Part shown: piece by piece, positions 9,688 through 17,482 of the stretch
Position numbering within the stretch: position 1 is the first letter of the stretch
How the letters are laid out: the number at the start of each line of letters is the position of its first letter
Assembly (NCBI GenBank): GCA_040757575.1
Contig: JBFLXA010000005.1
Coordinates: 124,001 to 188,000 of the forward strand
DNA from: PFJX01 sp040757575
Lineage (GTDB): Bacteria > Pseudomonadota > Gammaproteobacteria > Burkholderiales > Thiobacillaceae
Reading direction: 5' to 3'
DNA: 64,000 bases
The notes under the pieces: generated by a model
The model's input: the letters and a program-made list of their open reading frames with translations, nothing else
The model's database searches: none
What the model was told of the DNA's origin: nothing
Program-made: the position numbers and the translations under genes

Positions 9688-10515
9688 TCAGGCCAGCATG
9701 CGGATTTCCCTTTGGGGGAAGGGAATGGCGATATCCCGGTCCCGGAAGGCAGCCAGAACGGCCTGGTTCAGTTCGCCGATGGCCAGATCGTCTTCCATGG
9801 CCTTGATCCAGGGCTTGATGGCGATGTGGACGGAGGAATCCGCCAAGGATTTAACCTGGATAAGGGGCGCGGGGTCCTGGAGCACCCGACCGTTGGTCCC
9901 CAGCACTTCCCGGATGATGTCCAGGGCCCGGGGCATGTCGGTGTCGTAGGCCACTCCCACCTTCAGGTCCAGCTGCCGGATGGTGCCGTAGTTGTGCAGG
10001 ATTTCCCCGACGATCTTGCGATTGGGGATGACCACGTGGGAGTGGTCCAGATGGCTCAGGGTGGTGTTGAACAGGTTGATGGTCTCCACCTGGCCTTCCT
10101 CTCCGGCGATGGCGATGTATTCCCCCACCCGGAAGGGGCGGGTGAAGATGATGGTCAGGCCCGCCGCCAAGTTGCTCATCACCCCCTGCATGGCCAGGGC
10201 CACTCCCGCGCCGGCAACGCCCAGGCCGGCGATCAGGGGCAGCAGTTCCACACCCAGGTTCTGCAAGGCCACCACCAGGAAAAGGGCCATGACCAGGCCG
10301 GAGGCGATGCGCACCAGCAATTGCAGGACAGGCGGTTCCAGTTCCAGTTTCTCCAGTATGCGTTCCGCGCCCCGGCCGGCCCAGCGGGCCACGAAGAAGC
10401 CGGCGGCCAGGATGAGCAGGGCCGTCAGCAGCTTGGGGCCGAAGCTCATGCCCAGTTCTATGGCCGTGGACTGGGCCTGTTCCAGGGCGTCGAGTTGCGC
10501 GTGCACCGGGTTCAT
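9688..10515 (-). CDS. mscS: Small-conductance mechanosensitive channel (MscS family)
   Basis: 275 residues, close to E. coli MscS (286). Three transmembrane helices occupy about the first 130 residues; the pore helix is the Gly/Ala-rich GLGVAGAGVALAMQGVMSN. The middle beta domain is marked by PFRVGEYIAIAG and the VVIPNRKIVGE segment, followed by the C-terminal alpha/beta domain. It should open on membrane tension during osmotic downshock. Its ATG overlaps the stop of a small Cys-rich gene upstream (ATGA). Confidence 0.93.
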   Translation of the reverse strand: MNPVHAQLDALEQAQSTAIELGMSFGPKLLTALLILAAGFFVARWAGRGAERILEKLELEPPVLQLLVRIASGLVMALFLVVALQNLGVELLPLIAGLGVAGAGVALAMQGVMSNLAAGLTIIFTRPFRVGEYIAIAGEEGQVETINLFNTTLSHLDHSHVVIPNRKIVGEILHNYGTIRQLDLKVGVAYDTDMPRALDIIREVLGTNGRVLQDPAPLIQVKSLADSSVHIAIKPWIKAMEDDLAIGELNQAVLAAFRDRDIAIPFPQREIRMLA

Positions 10516-10718
10516 GGGCGCATCGCCTCAGGCTGTTCCGTGGCCTGGGTTTTTGCTACGAAGAAGGGACAGCTCACAGGGGCGTTGGCAGGTCGCACCA
10601 GTTCCTCGCTGAAATCCGCATAGGTGCGATGCAGGCTGTTATGGCAGGCATCGTCCTCGAAGCGCAGGCAATCCCCGGCAAGGGGGCAGTTGGAGGTCAT
10701 GCAGTAGGTGAGGGTCAT
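10512..10718 (-). CDS. Small cysteine-rich hypothetical protein
   Basis: 68 residues, unrecognised. Five Cys residues are spread as YCMTSNCPLAGDC, DACHNS and SCPFF, which suggests metal binding or disulfides, but there is no signal peptide. The stop overlaps the mscS ATG, so the two are likely co-translated. Only a weak purine stretch precedes its ATG. Confidence 0.6.
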   Translation of the reverse strand: MTLTYCMTSNCPLAGDCLRFEDDACHNSLHRTYADFSEELVRPANAPVSCPFFVAKTQATEQPEAMRP

Positions 10719-10836
10719 GGCAGTCTCAAGGCATGGTCGGGCACAAAAAAATGGCAGGTTGTTCAGGCGCAGCCCGGTCAGACCCCCTGAAATTGGATGA
10801 CGTCCCCGGGGAACTCCTCAACAATGCCAGGGCCAA

Positions 10837-11997
10837 TTGTTACTCCATATTCCGCTGCCGGCCATGTTCCTGATCGTATTCATCCTGGTCTACGGGGTCA
10901 TGCAGGCCTATGTGGCCCGCAAGGCCATCATCGCCTTTGGCTGGCAGGGGCGTCGGCGCCTGGCCGCCTATGGCTGGGCCGGCTTCATGACACTCGCCCC
11001 CTTGCTGCTCTGGCCCCTGGAGTCCTGCGACTGCCGGCTGCTGGTAGGCGCCTTTGCTACCCTGGCCTACGGCTGGATGGGGGCCAGCTTCATGTTTTTC
11101 TGCCTGGGCCTGCTGCTGGATGCCTTGCGTCTGCCGGCCCGACTTTTCCGCCTGCCCCGGCCCAGCGCACGCCATGGTTTTCTGGGGGTGGCGGCCCTGG
11201 TGGCGATGTTCTCGGTCTATGGGGTGCACGAGGCCCTCAATCCCCGGGTGGAGCACTTGCGCATCGTCACGGACCAAATTCCATCGGCCACCGGACGCCT
11301 GCGACTGGCGCTGATATCCGACGTGCACCTGGGGGTGACCATGGGGCCCCGGCGCCTGCCAACGGTACTGGAGCCCCTGCGGGCCCTGGACCCGGACATC
11401 CTCATCTCCACCGGCGACATGGTGGATGGCGGCGCCCTGCATCTGGAAGGCTCCGCCGCCAGGTTCGCTGCCCTCCAGCCCCGTTTCGGCAAGTTCGCCA
11501 TCCTCGGCAACCACGAGCGCTACCGGGGCCTGGACTGGTCCCTGGCATTCCATGAGCGAGCCGGCTTCCGCACCCTGCGGGGCGAGGCCGTGGAAGTACT
11601 GCCGGGCCTGATCATTGCCGGCGTGGATGACCCGGGCCGGGGCGGGCCCGGCCTGGTTTCGCCCGGCGGCTTCGATACCACGGATGACAAGGCGCTGCTG
11701 GCCACGTTGCCGGCGAACAAGTTCGTGATCTTCCTCAAACACCAGCCGGTCGTGCCGGACGGGGGCCAGGACCGGCTGGATCTGCAACTTTCCGGTCATA
11801 CCCATGGGGGCCAGATCTACCCTTTCAAATGGCTGGTGAGGCTGCGTTACGCCATGGTTTCCGGCCTGCACAAGCTGGATTCGGGTGGGCAGCTCTATGT
11901 CAGCCGGGGCACGGGCACCTGGGGGCCGCCCATGCGGGTGCTGGCCCCGGCGGAGATCACCGTCATCGAGTTGGTGCCCACCGGCCTGGATCGCTGA
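10837..11997 (+). CDS. Membrane-anchored metallophosphoesterase (calcineurin-like)
   Basis: Up to 386 residues. The N-terminal 130 residues hold about four transmembrane helices; the C-terminal part is a binuclear metal phosphoesterase with ISDVHLG, STGDMVDGG, ILGNHERY and SGHTHGGQ motifs. This layout resembles the YkuE/YaeI group of phosphodiesterases acting on lipid or membrane phosphoesters. The reading frame begins with TTG at 10837; the ATG at 10864 (MFLIVFILVYG) is an alternative start, and neither has a clear ribosome binding site. Substrate unknown. Confidence 0.87.
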   Translation: MLLHIPLPAMFLIVFILVYGVMQAYVARKAIIAFGWQGRRRLAAYGWAGFMTLAPLLLWPLESCDCRLLVGAFATLAYGWMGASFMFFCLGLLLDALRLPARLFRLPRPSARHGFLGVAALVAMFSVYGVHEALNPRVEHLRIVTDQIPSATGRLRLALISDVHLGVTMGPRRLPTVLEPLRALDPDILISTGDMVDGGALHLEGSAARFAALQPRFGKFAILGNHERYRGLDWSLAFHERAGFRTLRGEAVEVLPGLIIAGVDDPGRGGPGLVSPGGFDTTDDKALLATLPANKFVIFLKHQPVVPDGGQDRLDLQLSGHTHGGQIYPFKWLVRLRYAMVSGLHKLDSGGQLYVSRGTGTWGPPMRVLAPAEITVIELVPTGLDR

Positions 11998-12081
11998 TCA
12001 ATTGACAACCGGAATGCGCGCCTGGGCTACCCTGGTAGGGCAGGCATGAGCTCCGCGACCCTGGAGCAGGAGGGACGTTGC

Positions 12082-12681
12082 ATGGATGGATGGAATCGGT
12101 TGTGGCTGGCTCTTTTCAGCCTGCTTCTGGTGACGGGTTGCGCCACCCCCCGCCACGAAACCTGGCGGGATTACATGGTGCCGGCAGATTCTGCTGGCCA
12201 GGCTTGCGTGGCGGCCTGTGCCCATACCCGCCAGCAGTGCACCGACGCCTGCCAGGCGGCGTGGCAGGCTTGCGGAAAGGCACTGGAACCCCGCGTGGAT
12301 GGCCGCCATGCCCAGGCCCTGGCGACTTACAGCCAGGCCTTGCGCCACTATCGCCAGGACCTGGACCGGGCCGCCTTGGAGCAGATGCACTGGGACCTCT
12401 GGATGGGCTGGGGCTTCCGCCACGGTGGCCTCTGGTATTCCCCCTGGCCCCATGGGGTCTGGCACCCGTGGCCGGGCCCCTTGCTGGTGGATGACCCGGG
12501 GGATCCGCCCACCCGTGAATCGGTGCGGGCGGCCATGCAGGCGGAGGCATGCCGGGATGATTGCGGGTGCGGAACGGACTACGACGGTTGTTTCCAGTCC
12601 TGTGGCGGCCGGATCGAAACCCGCACCCGTTGTGTGGCCCATTGCCGGGATGTTCCGGAATCCATGGCCGGGGAGAAATAA
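12082..12681 (+). CDS. Cysteine-rich lipoprotein, function unknown
   Basis: 199 residues with a lipoprotein signal peptide (SLLLVTGC lipobox, Cys about residue 20). The mature part carries two Cys clusters, CVAACAHTRQQCTDACQAAWQAC near the N-terminus (Cys spacing 4,7,4,7) and CRDDCGCGTDYDGC plus C..C..C near the C-terminus, separated by a Trp/His/Gly-rich segment (WMGWGFRHGG). The ATG at 12082 is preceded by AGGAGGGA; a longer frame from 12046 is less likely. The paired Cys helices suggest a disulfide-locked helical hairpin. I do not recognise the family. Confidence 0.72.
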   Translation: MDGWNRLWLALFSLLLVTGCATPRHETWRDYMVPADSAGQACVAACAHTRQQCTDACQAAWQACGKALEPRVDGRHAQALATYSQALRHYRQDLDRAALEQMHWDLWMGWGFRHGGLWYSPWPHGVWHPWPGPLLVDDPGDPPTRESVRAAMQAEACRDDCGCGTDYDGCFQSCGGRIETRTRCVAHCRDVPESMAGEK

Positions 12682-12730
12682 CCGGCCGCATCCATTGTCC
12701 TTGCGCAGCATGGGTATTGGTCAAGGCAAC

Positions 12731-12748
12731 TGGCAGGCATGCCTGCCA
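12731..12748. repeat. Perfect 18-bp palindrome
   Basis: TGGCAGGCA is followed directly by its reverse complement TGCCTGCCA. It lies in the 170-bp gap between the lipoprotein gene and the EipA-like gene. It may be an operator or a short mRNA hairpin; no T-tract follows on either strand. Confidence 0.6.
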
Positions 12749-12851
12749 CAAGGTGGCGGTGTGATTGCGTCAGAAGGGCGCCGGGCCCTTGTGTGGGCGG
12801 GGTTGCCGGCGCAACACTGACCGCCGTTTCCAGAATCTATCAAGGGAGGTC

Positions 12852-13472
12852 ATGATGACAACAGACAAGGCAAACCTATTTTTCCAGCGGCGCGGTGTGC
12901 GTGCGTTGCTCTTGGCTTTCCTCGCTCTTGGGGGGCTGGGTCAGGCCCCTGCCCGAGCAGCCGAGGAGCAGTCCCAGACCCAAAGTGTTTCCACTTACGA
13001 TGAAAAATCCATCATGGAGGAAGCCCAGGCGTTCTTTGGCGATGCTGCTGAAGGGCTGGGTAATGCCGTAGAAAAGGCCTTTCGGGATCATGGGCGGCCC
13101 AATGGCTACATCAAGGGCGAAGAGATTTCCGCAGCCATCACCGTAGGCTTGAGTTATGGCAAGGGCACCCTGACCTTGAAGGGCGGCCAGGGGGGGCAGG
13201 TCTACTGGCAAGGGCCTTCAGTTGGCTTTGATCTGGGCCTGAATGCCTCCAAGGTGTTCATCCTGGTCTACAACCTGCCGGAAAAGGACGCCATCTACCA
13301 GCGTTATCCAGGTGTGGACGGCAGCCTGTATTTCGTCGCTGGTGTGGGCATGAACTACCAGCAACGGGGCAATACGGTCCTGGCCCCCATCCGCCTGGGG
13401 GTGGGCTGGCGTACCGGTGCCAGCGTCGGCTACATGCATTACACCCGGGATAGGCGTTACTTCCCCCTATAA
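12852..13472 (+). CDS. EipA-like periplasmic protein (DUF1134)
   Basis: 206 residues. Signal peptide ends GQAPARA; the mature protein fits DUF1134, with GYIKGEEISAAITVGLSYGKG, WQGPSVGFDLG and a C-terminal RLGVGWRTGASVGYMHYT. The family member EipA of Brucella contributes to envelope integrity. The frame opens at 12765, but the tandem ATGATG at 12852 is preceded by AGGGAGGT, which sets the start. Single gene with a palindrome ahead of it and two inverted repeats behind it. Confidence 0.85.
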   Translation: MMTTDKANLFFQRRGVRALLLAFLALGGLGQAPARAAEEQSQTQSVSTYDEKSIMEEAQAFFGDAAEGLGNAVEKAFRDHGRPNGYIKGEEISAAITVGLSYGKGTLTLKGGQGGQVYWQGPSVGFDLGLNASKVFILVYNLPEKDAIYQRYPGVDGSLYFVAGVGMNYQQRGNTVLAPIRLGVGWRTGASVGYMHYTRDRRYFPL

Positions 13473-13500
13473 GTTGTCGCGTTTCTTTACATGGGGGGTG

Positions 13501-13524
13501 GGCATATAACTTTAGATATATGCC
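13501..13524. repeat. AT-rich inverted repeat
   Basis: GGCATATA and TATATGCC form an 8-bp dyad around ACTTTAGA. It lies in a strikingly AT-rich pocket (about 13473-13649) in otherwise GC-rich DNA, between the EipA-like gene and a small gene. It could be an operator for the downstream gene. Confidence 0.5.
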
Positions 13525-13577
13525 TCGGGTGTGGACGACATGGGACGTTTACATATTTATCAATGGGTTAATTTTTT

Positions 13578-13606
13578 CATGCCAGTCTTGTGACAGGACT
13601 GGCATG
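13578..13606. repeat. Inverted repeat ahead of a small gene
   Basis: CATGCCAGTC and GACTGGCATG form a perfect 10-bp stem around a nine-base loop. A run of six T lies before the stem on the plus strand, not after it, so this is not a standard terminator in either direction. It starts 72 bp before the ATG of the small downstream gene. Confidence 0.55.
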
Positions 13607-13649
13607 AGGTTTGCTATCTAGGGGTATTCACGTATTTCCGGAGGCGGCC

Positions 13650-13838
13650 ATGACCCAGAGCGCCGATCATTTCCTGCTGGAAGCCCTATCCAGCACCGAT
13701 TTGTCCGATGAACTGGCCTTCGTCCATCCGGACGATCCGGCTTCACCCCAGGAGGAAGCTGCTCTGCGGGCTTTCCTTCAGGCCTTTGAGGCTGAGACCG
13801 GGGGCGATGAAGGGGCGACGCTGGAGTCCCCGGCCTAG
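13650..13838 (+). CDS. Small acidic hypothetical protein
   Basis: 62 residues starting MTQSADHFLLEALS. It is strongly acidic, Glu/Asp-rich toward the C-terminus, with no signal peptide or membrane segment. GGAGG sits seven bases before the ATG at 13650, better than the longer in-frame start at 13611. The preceding AT-rich pocket with two inverted repeats may contain its promoter. No family recognised. Confidence 0.6.
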   Translation: MTQSADHFLLEALSSTDLSDELAFVHPDDPASPQEEAALRAFLQAFEAETGGDEGATLESPA

Positions 13839-13919
13839 GAATATGTCGGGGCCGGTCCTGCCCCCCACAAGCCAGGGGCAAACGGGTAGCCTTGGAGTTC
13901 CTGGTTTATTTTCCTACCC

Positions 13920-14570
13920 ATGCCCCAGTCCGTCGACGCACTCATGCTGCTCAGCAGCACCTGTCCCCATTGCCCTGGGGTGTTGGCCGCCCTGGCCGAT
14001 TTAGTGAAAAAGGGTGTGCTGGGGCGCCTGGAGGTGGTGAACCTGGAACAGCACCCGAAGGTGGGTGAAACCTGGGGCGCCCGCAGCGTGCCATGGCTGA
14101 AACTGGGTCCCTTCGTCCTCACTGGCGCCCGCACCCCAGCCGAGTTGGCCACCTGGGTTGCTCGGGCCAGGGACGGAGAAGCGCGCGAAGACAGCGAGCC
14201 CGGCGGCGGCATGGCGGATGCCTTCCACGACCTGCTGAAAACCGGCGACCTGGCCCAGGTCCAGGCCCTGGTGGCCGCCTGCCCGGCCCGGCTGGCCGCT
14301 CTGCTGCCCATCGTCGCCAACCCGGAAGCCAGCATGAACGTTCGCCTGGGGGCGGGCGTGGTGCTGGAGGAATACGCCGGCCAGGCGCCCCTGGCGGCCC
14401 TGATTCCCGGGCTGGGTGCCCTGTCTGGTCACCAGGATTCCCGGGTCCGGGCGGATGCCTGCCATTACCTGGGCTTGGCTGGGGGTGAAGAGGCAAGGAC
14501 CTGGCTCCAGGCTCGGCAGGATGACCCGGATGCCGAGGTGCGGGAAATTGCCCGGGAGGCCCTGGCATGA
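13920..14570 (+). CDS. Thioredoxin-like / HEAT-repeat fusion protein
   Basis: 216 residues. The first 80 look like a thioredoxin or glutaredoxin fold: beta strand ALMLLSST, the redox motif CPHC at residues 15-18, a helix (GVLAALADLVKK), then VNLEQHPKVGETWG and the cis-Pro region ARSVPWLKLG. The C-terminal 110 residues contain HEAT-type helical pairs (AALIPGLGALSGHQDSRVRADACHYLGL; DDPDAEVREIAREAL). No signal peptide, so it is cytoplasmic. It overlaps the downstream dehydrogenase gene by four bases. The pairing of a redox motif with a protein-binding repeat suggests a thiol adaptor; the partner is unknown. Confidence 0.78.
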   Translation: MPQSVDALMLLSSTCPHCPGVLAALADLVKKGVLGRLEVVNLEQHPKVGETWGARSVPWLKLGPFVLTGARTPAELATWVARARDGEAREDSEPGGGMADAFHDLLKTGDLAQVQALVAACPARLAALLPIVANPEASMNVRLGAGVVLEEYAGQAPLAALIPGLGALSGHQDSRVRADACHYLGLAGGEEARTWLQARQDDPDAEVREIAREALA

Positions 14571-16027
14571 GCGGCCTCGGGATGCTTTTACGGCCGGATC
14601 TGGCCCGCAGCCAGGCCCTGGTGGGCGGCGCATGGATTGGAGCGGACGGGGGGGCTTGCCTGGCCGTAACCAACCCGGCCACCGGCGAGGTGCTGGGCAC
14701 GGTGCCGGACCTGGGGCCTGCCGAGACCGCCCGGGCAGTGGCGGCAGCCCAGGACGCCTTTCCCGCCTGGCGGGACCAGACCGCCCAGGAGCGGGCGGCC
14801 TGCCTGCGTCGGTGGCAGGCCGCCCTGATGGCCCATGGGGAGGACCTGGCTCGCATCATCACCCTGGAGCAGGGCAAGCCCCTGGCCGAGGCCCGGGGGG
14901 AGGTGGCCTACGCGGCCAGTTTCCTGGAATGGTTTGCGGAAGAGGCCCGGCGGGTCTACGGCCGGGTGATTCCTTCCCCCTGGCCGGAGCATCAGGTGCT
15001 GACCCTGAAGCAGCCCCTGGGGGTGGCGGCCCTCATCACCCCGTGGAATTTCCCTGCCGCCATGCTCACCCGCAAGGCTGGCGCCGCCCTGGCGGCGGGT
15101 TGCACGGTGGTGGCCAAGCCCGCCTCCAAGACGCCCCTGACCGCCCTGGCCCTGGCCTTCCTGGCCCAGGAGGCGGATATGCCCCCCGGGGTGCTCAACG
15201 TGGTCACCGGCGGCGCCCGGGCCATCGGCGGGGAACTGGTGCGCAACCCCCTGGTGCGCAAGCTCTCGTTTACCGGTTCCACGGAAACCGGCAAGGCCCT
15301 CATGGCCGCCTGCGCCGGTACCCTGAAAAGCGTGTCCCTGGAACTGGGGGGCAATGCCCCCTTCATCGTCTTCGACGACGCCGATCTGGACGCGGCGGTG
15401 GCCGGAGCCCTGGCTTCCAAGTACCGCAACGCCGGCCAGACCTGCGTGTGCGCCAACCGGCTCATGGCCCAGGATGGCATCCATGACGCCTTCGTCGCCC
15501 GCCTGGCGGAAGCCGTGTCCGCCCTGCGGGTAGGCAACGGGCTGGACCCGGAGGTGGCCCAGGGCCCCTTGGTGGACGGGGCGGCGGTGGCCAAGGTGGA
15601 GGCCCATATCCAGGACGCCGTGGCCCAGGGGGCCCGGGTGGTGTGCGGCGGACGGCGCCACGAACTGGGGGGCCATTTCTTCCAGCCCACAGTGCTGGCA
15701 GACGTGCGGTCGGAGATGGCCCTCTGCCGGGAAGAGACCTTCGGGCCCGTGGCTCCGGTTCTGCGCTTTACCGACGAGGCGGATGCCATCCGCCTGGCCA
15801 ACGCCACAGAATACGGCCTGGCCGCCTATTTCTACGCCCGGGATCTGGGCCGGGTCTGGCGGGTGTCCCGGGCCCTGGAGTACGGCATGGTGGGGGTGAA
15901 CGCGGGGGTCATTTCCACGGCAGTGGCGCCGTTCGGGGGCGTCAAGCAGTCCGGCCTGGGCCGTGAAGGGGGAGCGGAAGGCATCGACGCCTATCTGGAA
16001 ACCAAGTACGTCTGCATGGCGCCCTAA
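14567..16027 (+). CDS. gabD: NAD(P)-dependent aldehyde dehydrogenase, succinate-semialdehyde dehydrogenase type
   Basis: 486 residues, the length of GabD. Motifs: oxyanion Asn in TPWNFPAAM, coenzyme loop FTGSTETGK, general base Glu in LELGGNAPF, catalytic Cys in RNAGQTCVCANR, and EETFGPVAPV. The second Cys of the CVC pair is typical of GabD-type SSADH, which oxidises succinate semialdehyde to succinate. The ATG overlaps the stop of the thioredoxin-HEAT gene (ATGA). No gabT or permease is adjacent, so the exact aldehyde is not certain. Confidence 0.9.
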   Translation: MSGLGMLLRPDLARSQALVGGAWIGADGGACLAVTNPATGEVLGTVPDLGPAETARAVAAAQDAFPAWRDQTAQERAACLRRWQAALMAHGEDLARIITLEQGKPLAEARGEVAYAASFLEWFAEEARRVYGRVIPSPWPEHQVLTLKQPLGVAALITPWNFPAAMLTRKAGAALAAGCTVVAKPASKTPLTALALAFLAQEADMPPGVLNVVTGGARAIGGELVRNPLVRKLSFTGSTETGKALMAACAGTLKSVSLELGGNAPFIVFDDADLDAAVAGALASKYRNAGQTCVCANRLMAQDGIHDAFVARLAEAVSALRVGNGLDPEVAQGPLVDGAAVAKVEAHIQDAVAQGARVVCGGRRHELGGHFFQPTVLADVRSEMALCREETFGPVAPVLRFTDEADAIRLANATEYGLAAYFYARDLGRVWRVSRALEYGMVGVNAGVISTAVAPFGGVKQSGLGREGGAEGIDAYLETKYVCMAP

Positions 16028-16046
16028 GTGCTGGTAAACCGTCCGG

Positions 16047-16904
16047 CTACAACTGTTTGGCGGTGAAGGTGTCGCACAGCTTGGGCTGGCCGCTTTCCAG
16101 GCCCCGCTTGAACCAGGTGACCCGCTGGCGGGAGCTGCCGTGGGTGAAGCTGTCGGGCACCACCCGGCCCTGGGCCTGGCGTTGCAGGGTGTCGTCGCCG
16201 ATGGCCGTGGCGGCGTTCAGGCCTTCCTCCACGTCGCCGGCTTCCAGCAGGTCCCGGGATTTGTCCGCATGGTGGGCCCACACCCCTGCCAGGCAGTCCG
16301 CCTGGAGTTCCATGCGCACGGACAACTGGTTGGCCTGGATGGGGTCCGCCTGCTGCCGGGCCCGGTGGACCCGGTCGGCGATGCCCAGCAGGTTCTGCAC
16401 GTGGTGGGCCACTTCATGGCCGATCACGTAGGCCTGGGCGAAATCCCCCGGCGCGCCGAAGCGGGTCTTGAGTTCGTCGAAGAAGCCCAGGTCGATGTAC
16501 ACCGTGCGGTCTGCAGGGCAGTAGAAGGGGCCCATGGCGGCCTGGCCGGTGCCGCAGGCGGTAGGGGTGCTGCCCCGGAACAGGACCAGCTTGGGGTCCT
16601 GGTATTGGTGACCGGACTGGGTGAACAGGCCCCTCCAGGTGTCTTCCGTATCCCCCAGCACGTGGGCCACGAACTGGGCGGCCTCGTCGTTGGCGGGGGG
16701 TGGGGCGCTCTGTTGGGTTTCCGGGGCCTGGAGCCCGCCGGCAAGGTTGAGGACGATGGCCGGGTCCACGCCAAAGAACAGGGCCACCAGGGCCAGGATG
16801 ATGGCCCCCGCTCCCAGGCCCTTGCCGCCGCCCCGGATACCGCCGATACCGCCGGCCCGACGGTCTTCCACGTTGTCGCTGGCGCGACTGTTCCGCCACC
16901 GCAT
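16047..16904 (-). CDS. ypfJ: Neutral zinc metallopeptidase, YpfJ family
   Basis: 285 residues: N-terminal Gly-rich basic stretch, one transmembrane helix (about 31-52), then a zincin domain. The metal motif is HEVAHHVQNLLG (HExxH) with ELQADCLAGVW as the downstream Glu helix. CGTGQAAMGPFYCPADRTVYIDLGFFDEL is characteristic of this family (PF04228); the whole resembles E. coli YpfJ. Four bases separate it from the upstream YidB-type gene, so the two form an operon. Substrate unknown. Confidence 0.9.
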   Translation of the reverse strand: MRWRNSRASDNVEDRRAGGIGGIRGGGKGLGAGAIILALVALFFGVDPAIVLNLAGGLQAPETQQSAPPPANDEAAQFVAHVLGDTEDTWRGLFTQSGHQYQDPKLVLFRGSTPTACGTGQAAMGPFYCPADRTVYIDLGFFDELKTRFGAPGDFAQAYVIGHEVAHHVQNLLGIADRVHRARQQADPIQANQLSVRMELQADCLAGVWAHHADKSRDLLEAGDVEEGLNAATAIGDDTLQRQAQGRVVPDSFTHGSSRQRVTWFKRGLESGQPKLCDTFTAKQL

Positions 16905-16908
16905 GGGC

Positions 16909-17337
16909 TTAGCGGAACAGCTTGCCCGCCAGGGCAGCCAGGCCCTGTTCCAGCAGGTCGCTGTTGTTGGCGTTGTCCGGCAGGCGACCCTCCGGAGTGA
17001 GCTGGTTCACCACCTCCGGCAACTGTTGGGCCAGGTTGCTGCTCAGGGCCTGGGGGTCCAGTCCGAAGCGCTGGGCCAGATCGGCCAGGGGGCCGCTGCC
17101 CAGGGCCTGGCTGAGTTGGTCGGCGTTGATGGATTGGTTGTCTCCCTGGCTGATCCAGGAGGCCACCTGCTGGCCCAGTCCTGCCTGGCCGAACTTGTCC
17201 AGCAATCCGGGCAGGCCGCCGTTCTGCTGGATGAGGCCCGTGACGATCTGAAGCATGGCGTTGCCACCAGCTGGGTTCCCGGCCTCGTTGCCAAGGTTGT
17301 TGAGTACGTTACCGATGACGCCGTCCAGCAAGCCCAT
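16909..17337 (-). CDS. YidB-family protein (DUF937)
   Basis: 142 residues, Gly/Gln/Leu-rich and without a signal peptide: MGLLDGVIGNVLNNLG, MLQIVTGLIQQNGGLPGLL and repeated LAQRFG/LAQQLP units match YidB/DUF937. Three possible starts lie close together; GGAG is six bases before the ATG at 17337, and homologues begin MGLLD. Function of the family is unknown. Co-transcribed with the zinc metallopeptidase gene. Confidence 0.83.
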   Translation of the reverse strand: MGLLDGVIGNVLNNLGNEAGNPAGGNAMLQIVTGLIQQNGGLPGLLDKFGQAGLGQQVASWISQGDNQSINADQLSQALGSGPLADLAQRFGLDPQALSSNLAQQLPEVVNQLTPEGRLPDNANNSDLLEQGLAALAGKLFR

Positions 17338-17482
17338 GTCCATCTCCAGTGCGGGGGTGAAAGTGCACGTAATGTACGCCACGGCCGTTGACAGGGCATG
17401 TGGCAAAGATCACCCGGATGCATATAAGAATCTGGCAAAGTTCTGTTGTTGATGTTGTTCAAACCTTTGTGGAGGCCCCGTC

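Noticed and set aside
10797..11555. Plus-strand 252-codon frame overlapping the phosphoesterase gene
   Set aside because: It is out of frame with the conserved metal motifs and is Gly/Pro/Arg-rich, typical of a shadow in GC-rich DNA.
13578..13606. Inverted repeat as a rho-independent terminator of the EipA-like gene
   Set aside because: The T-run precedes the stem on the plus strand and would read as A on the minus strand, so neither direction fits.
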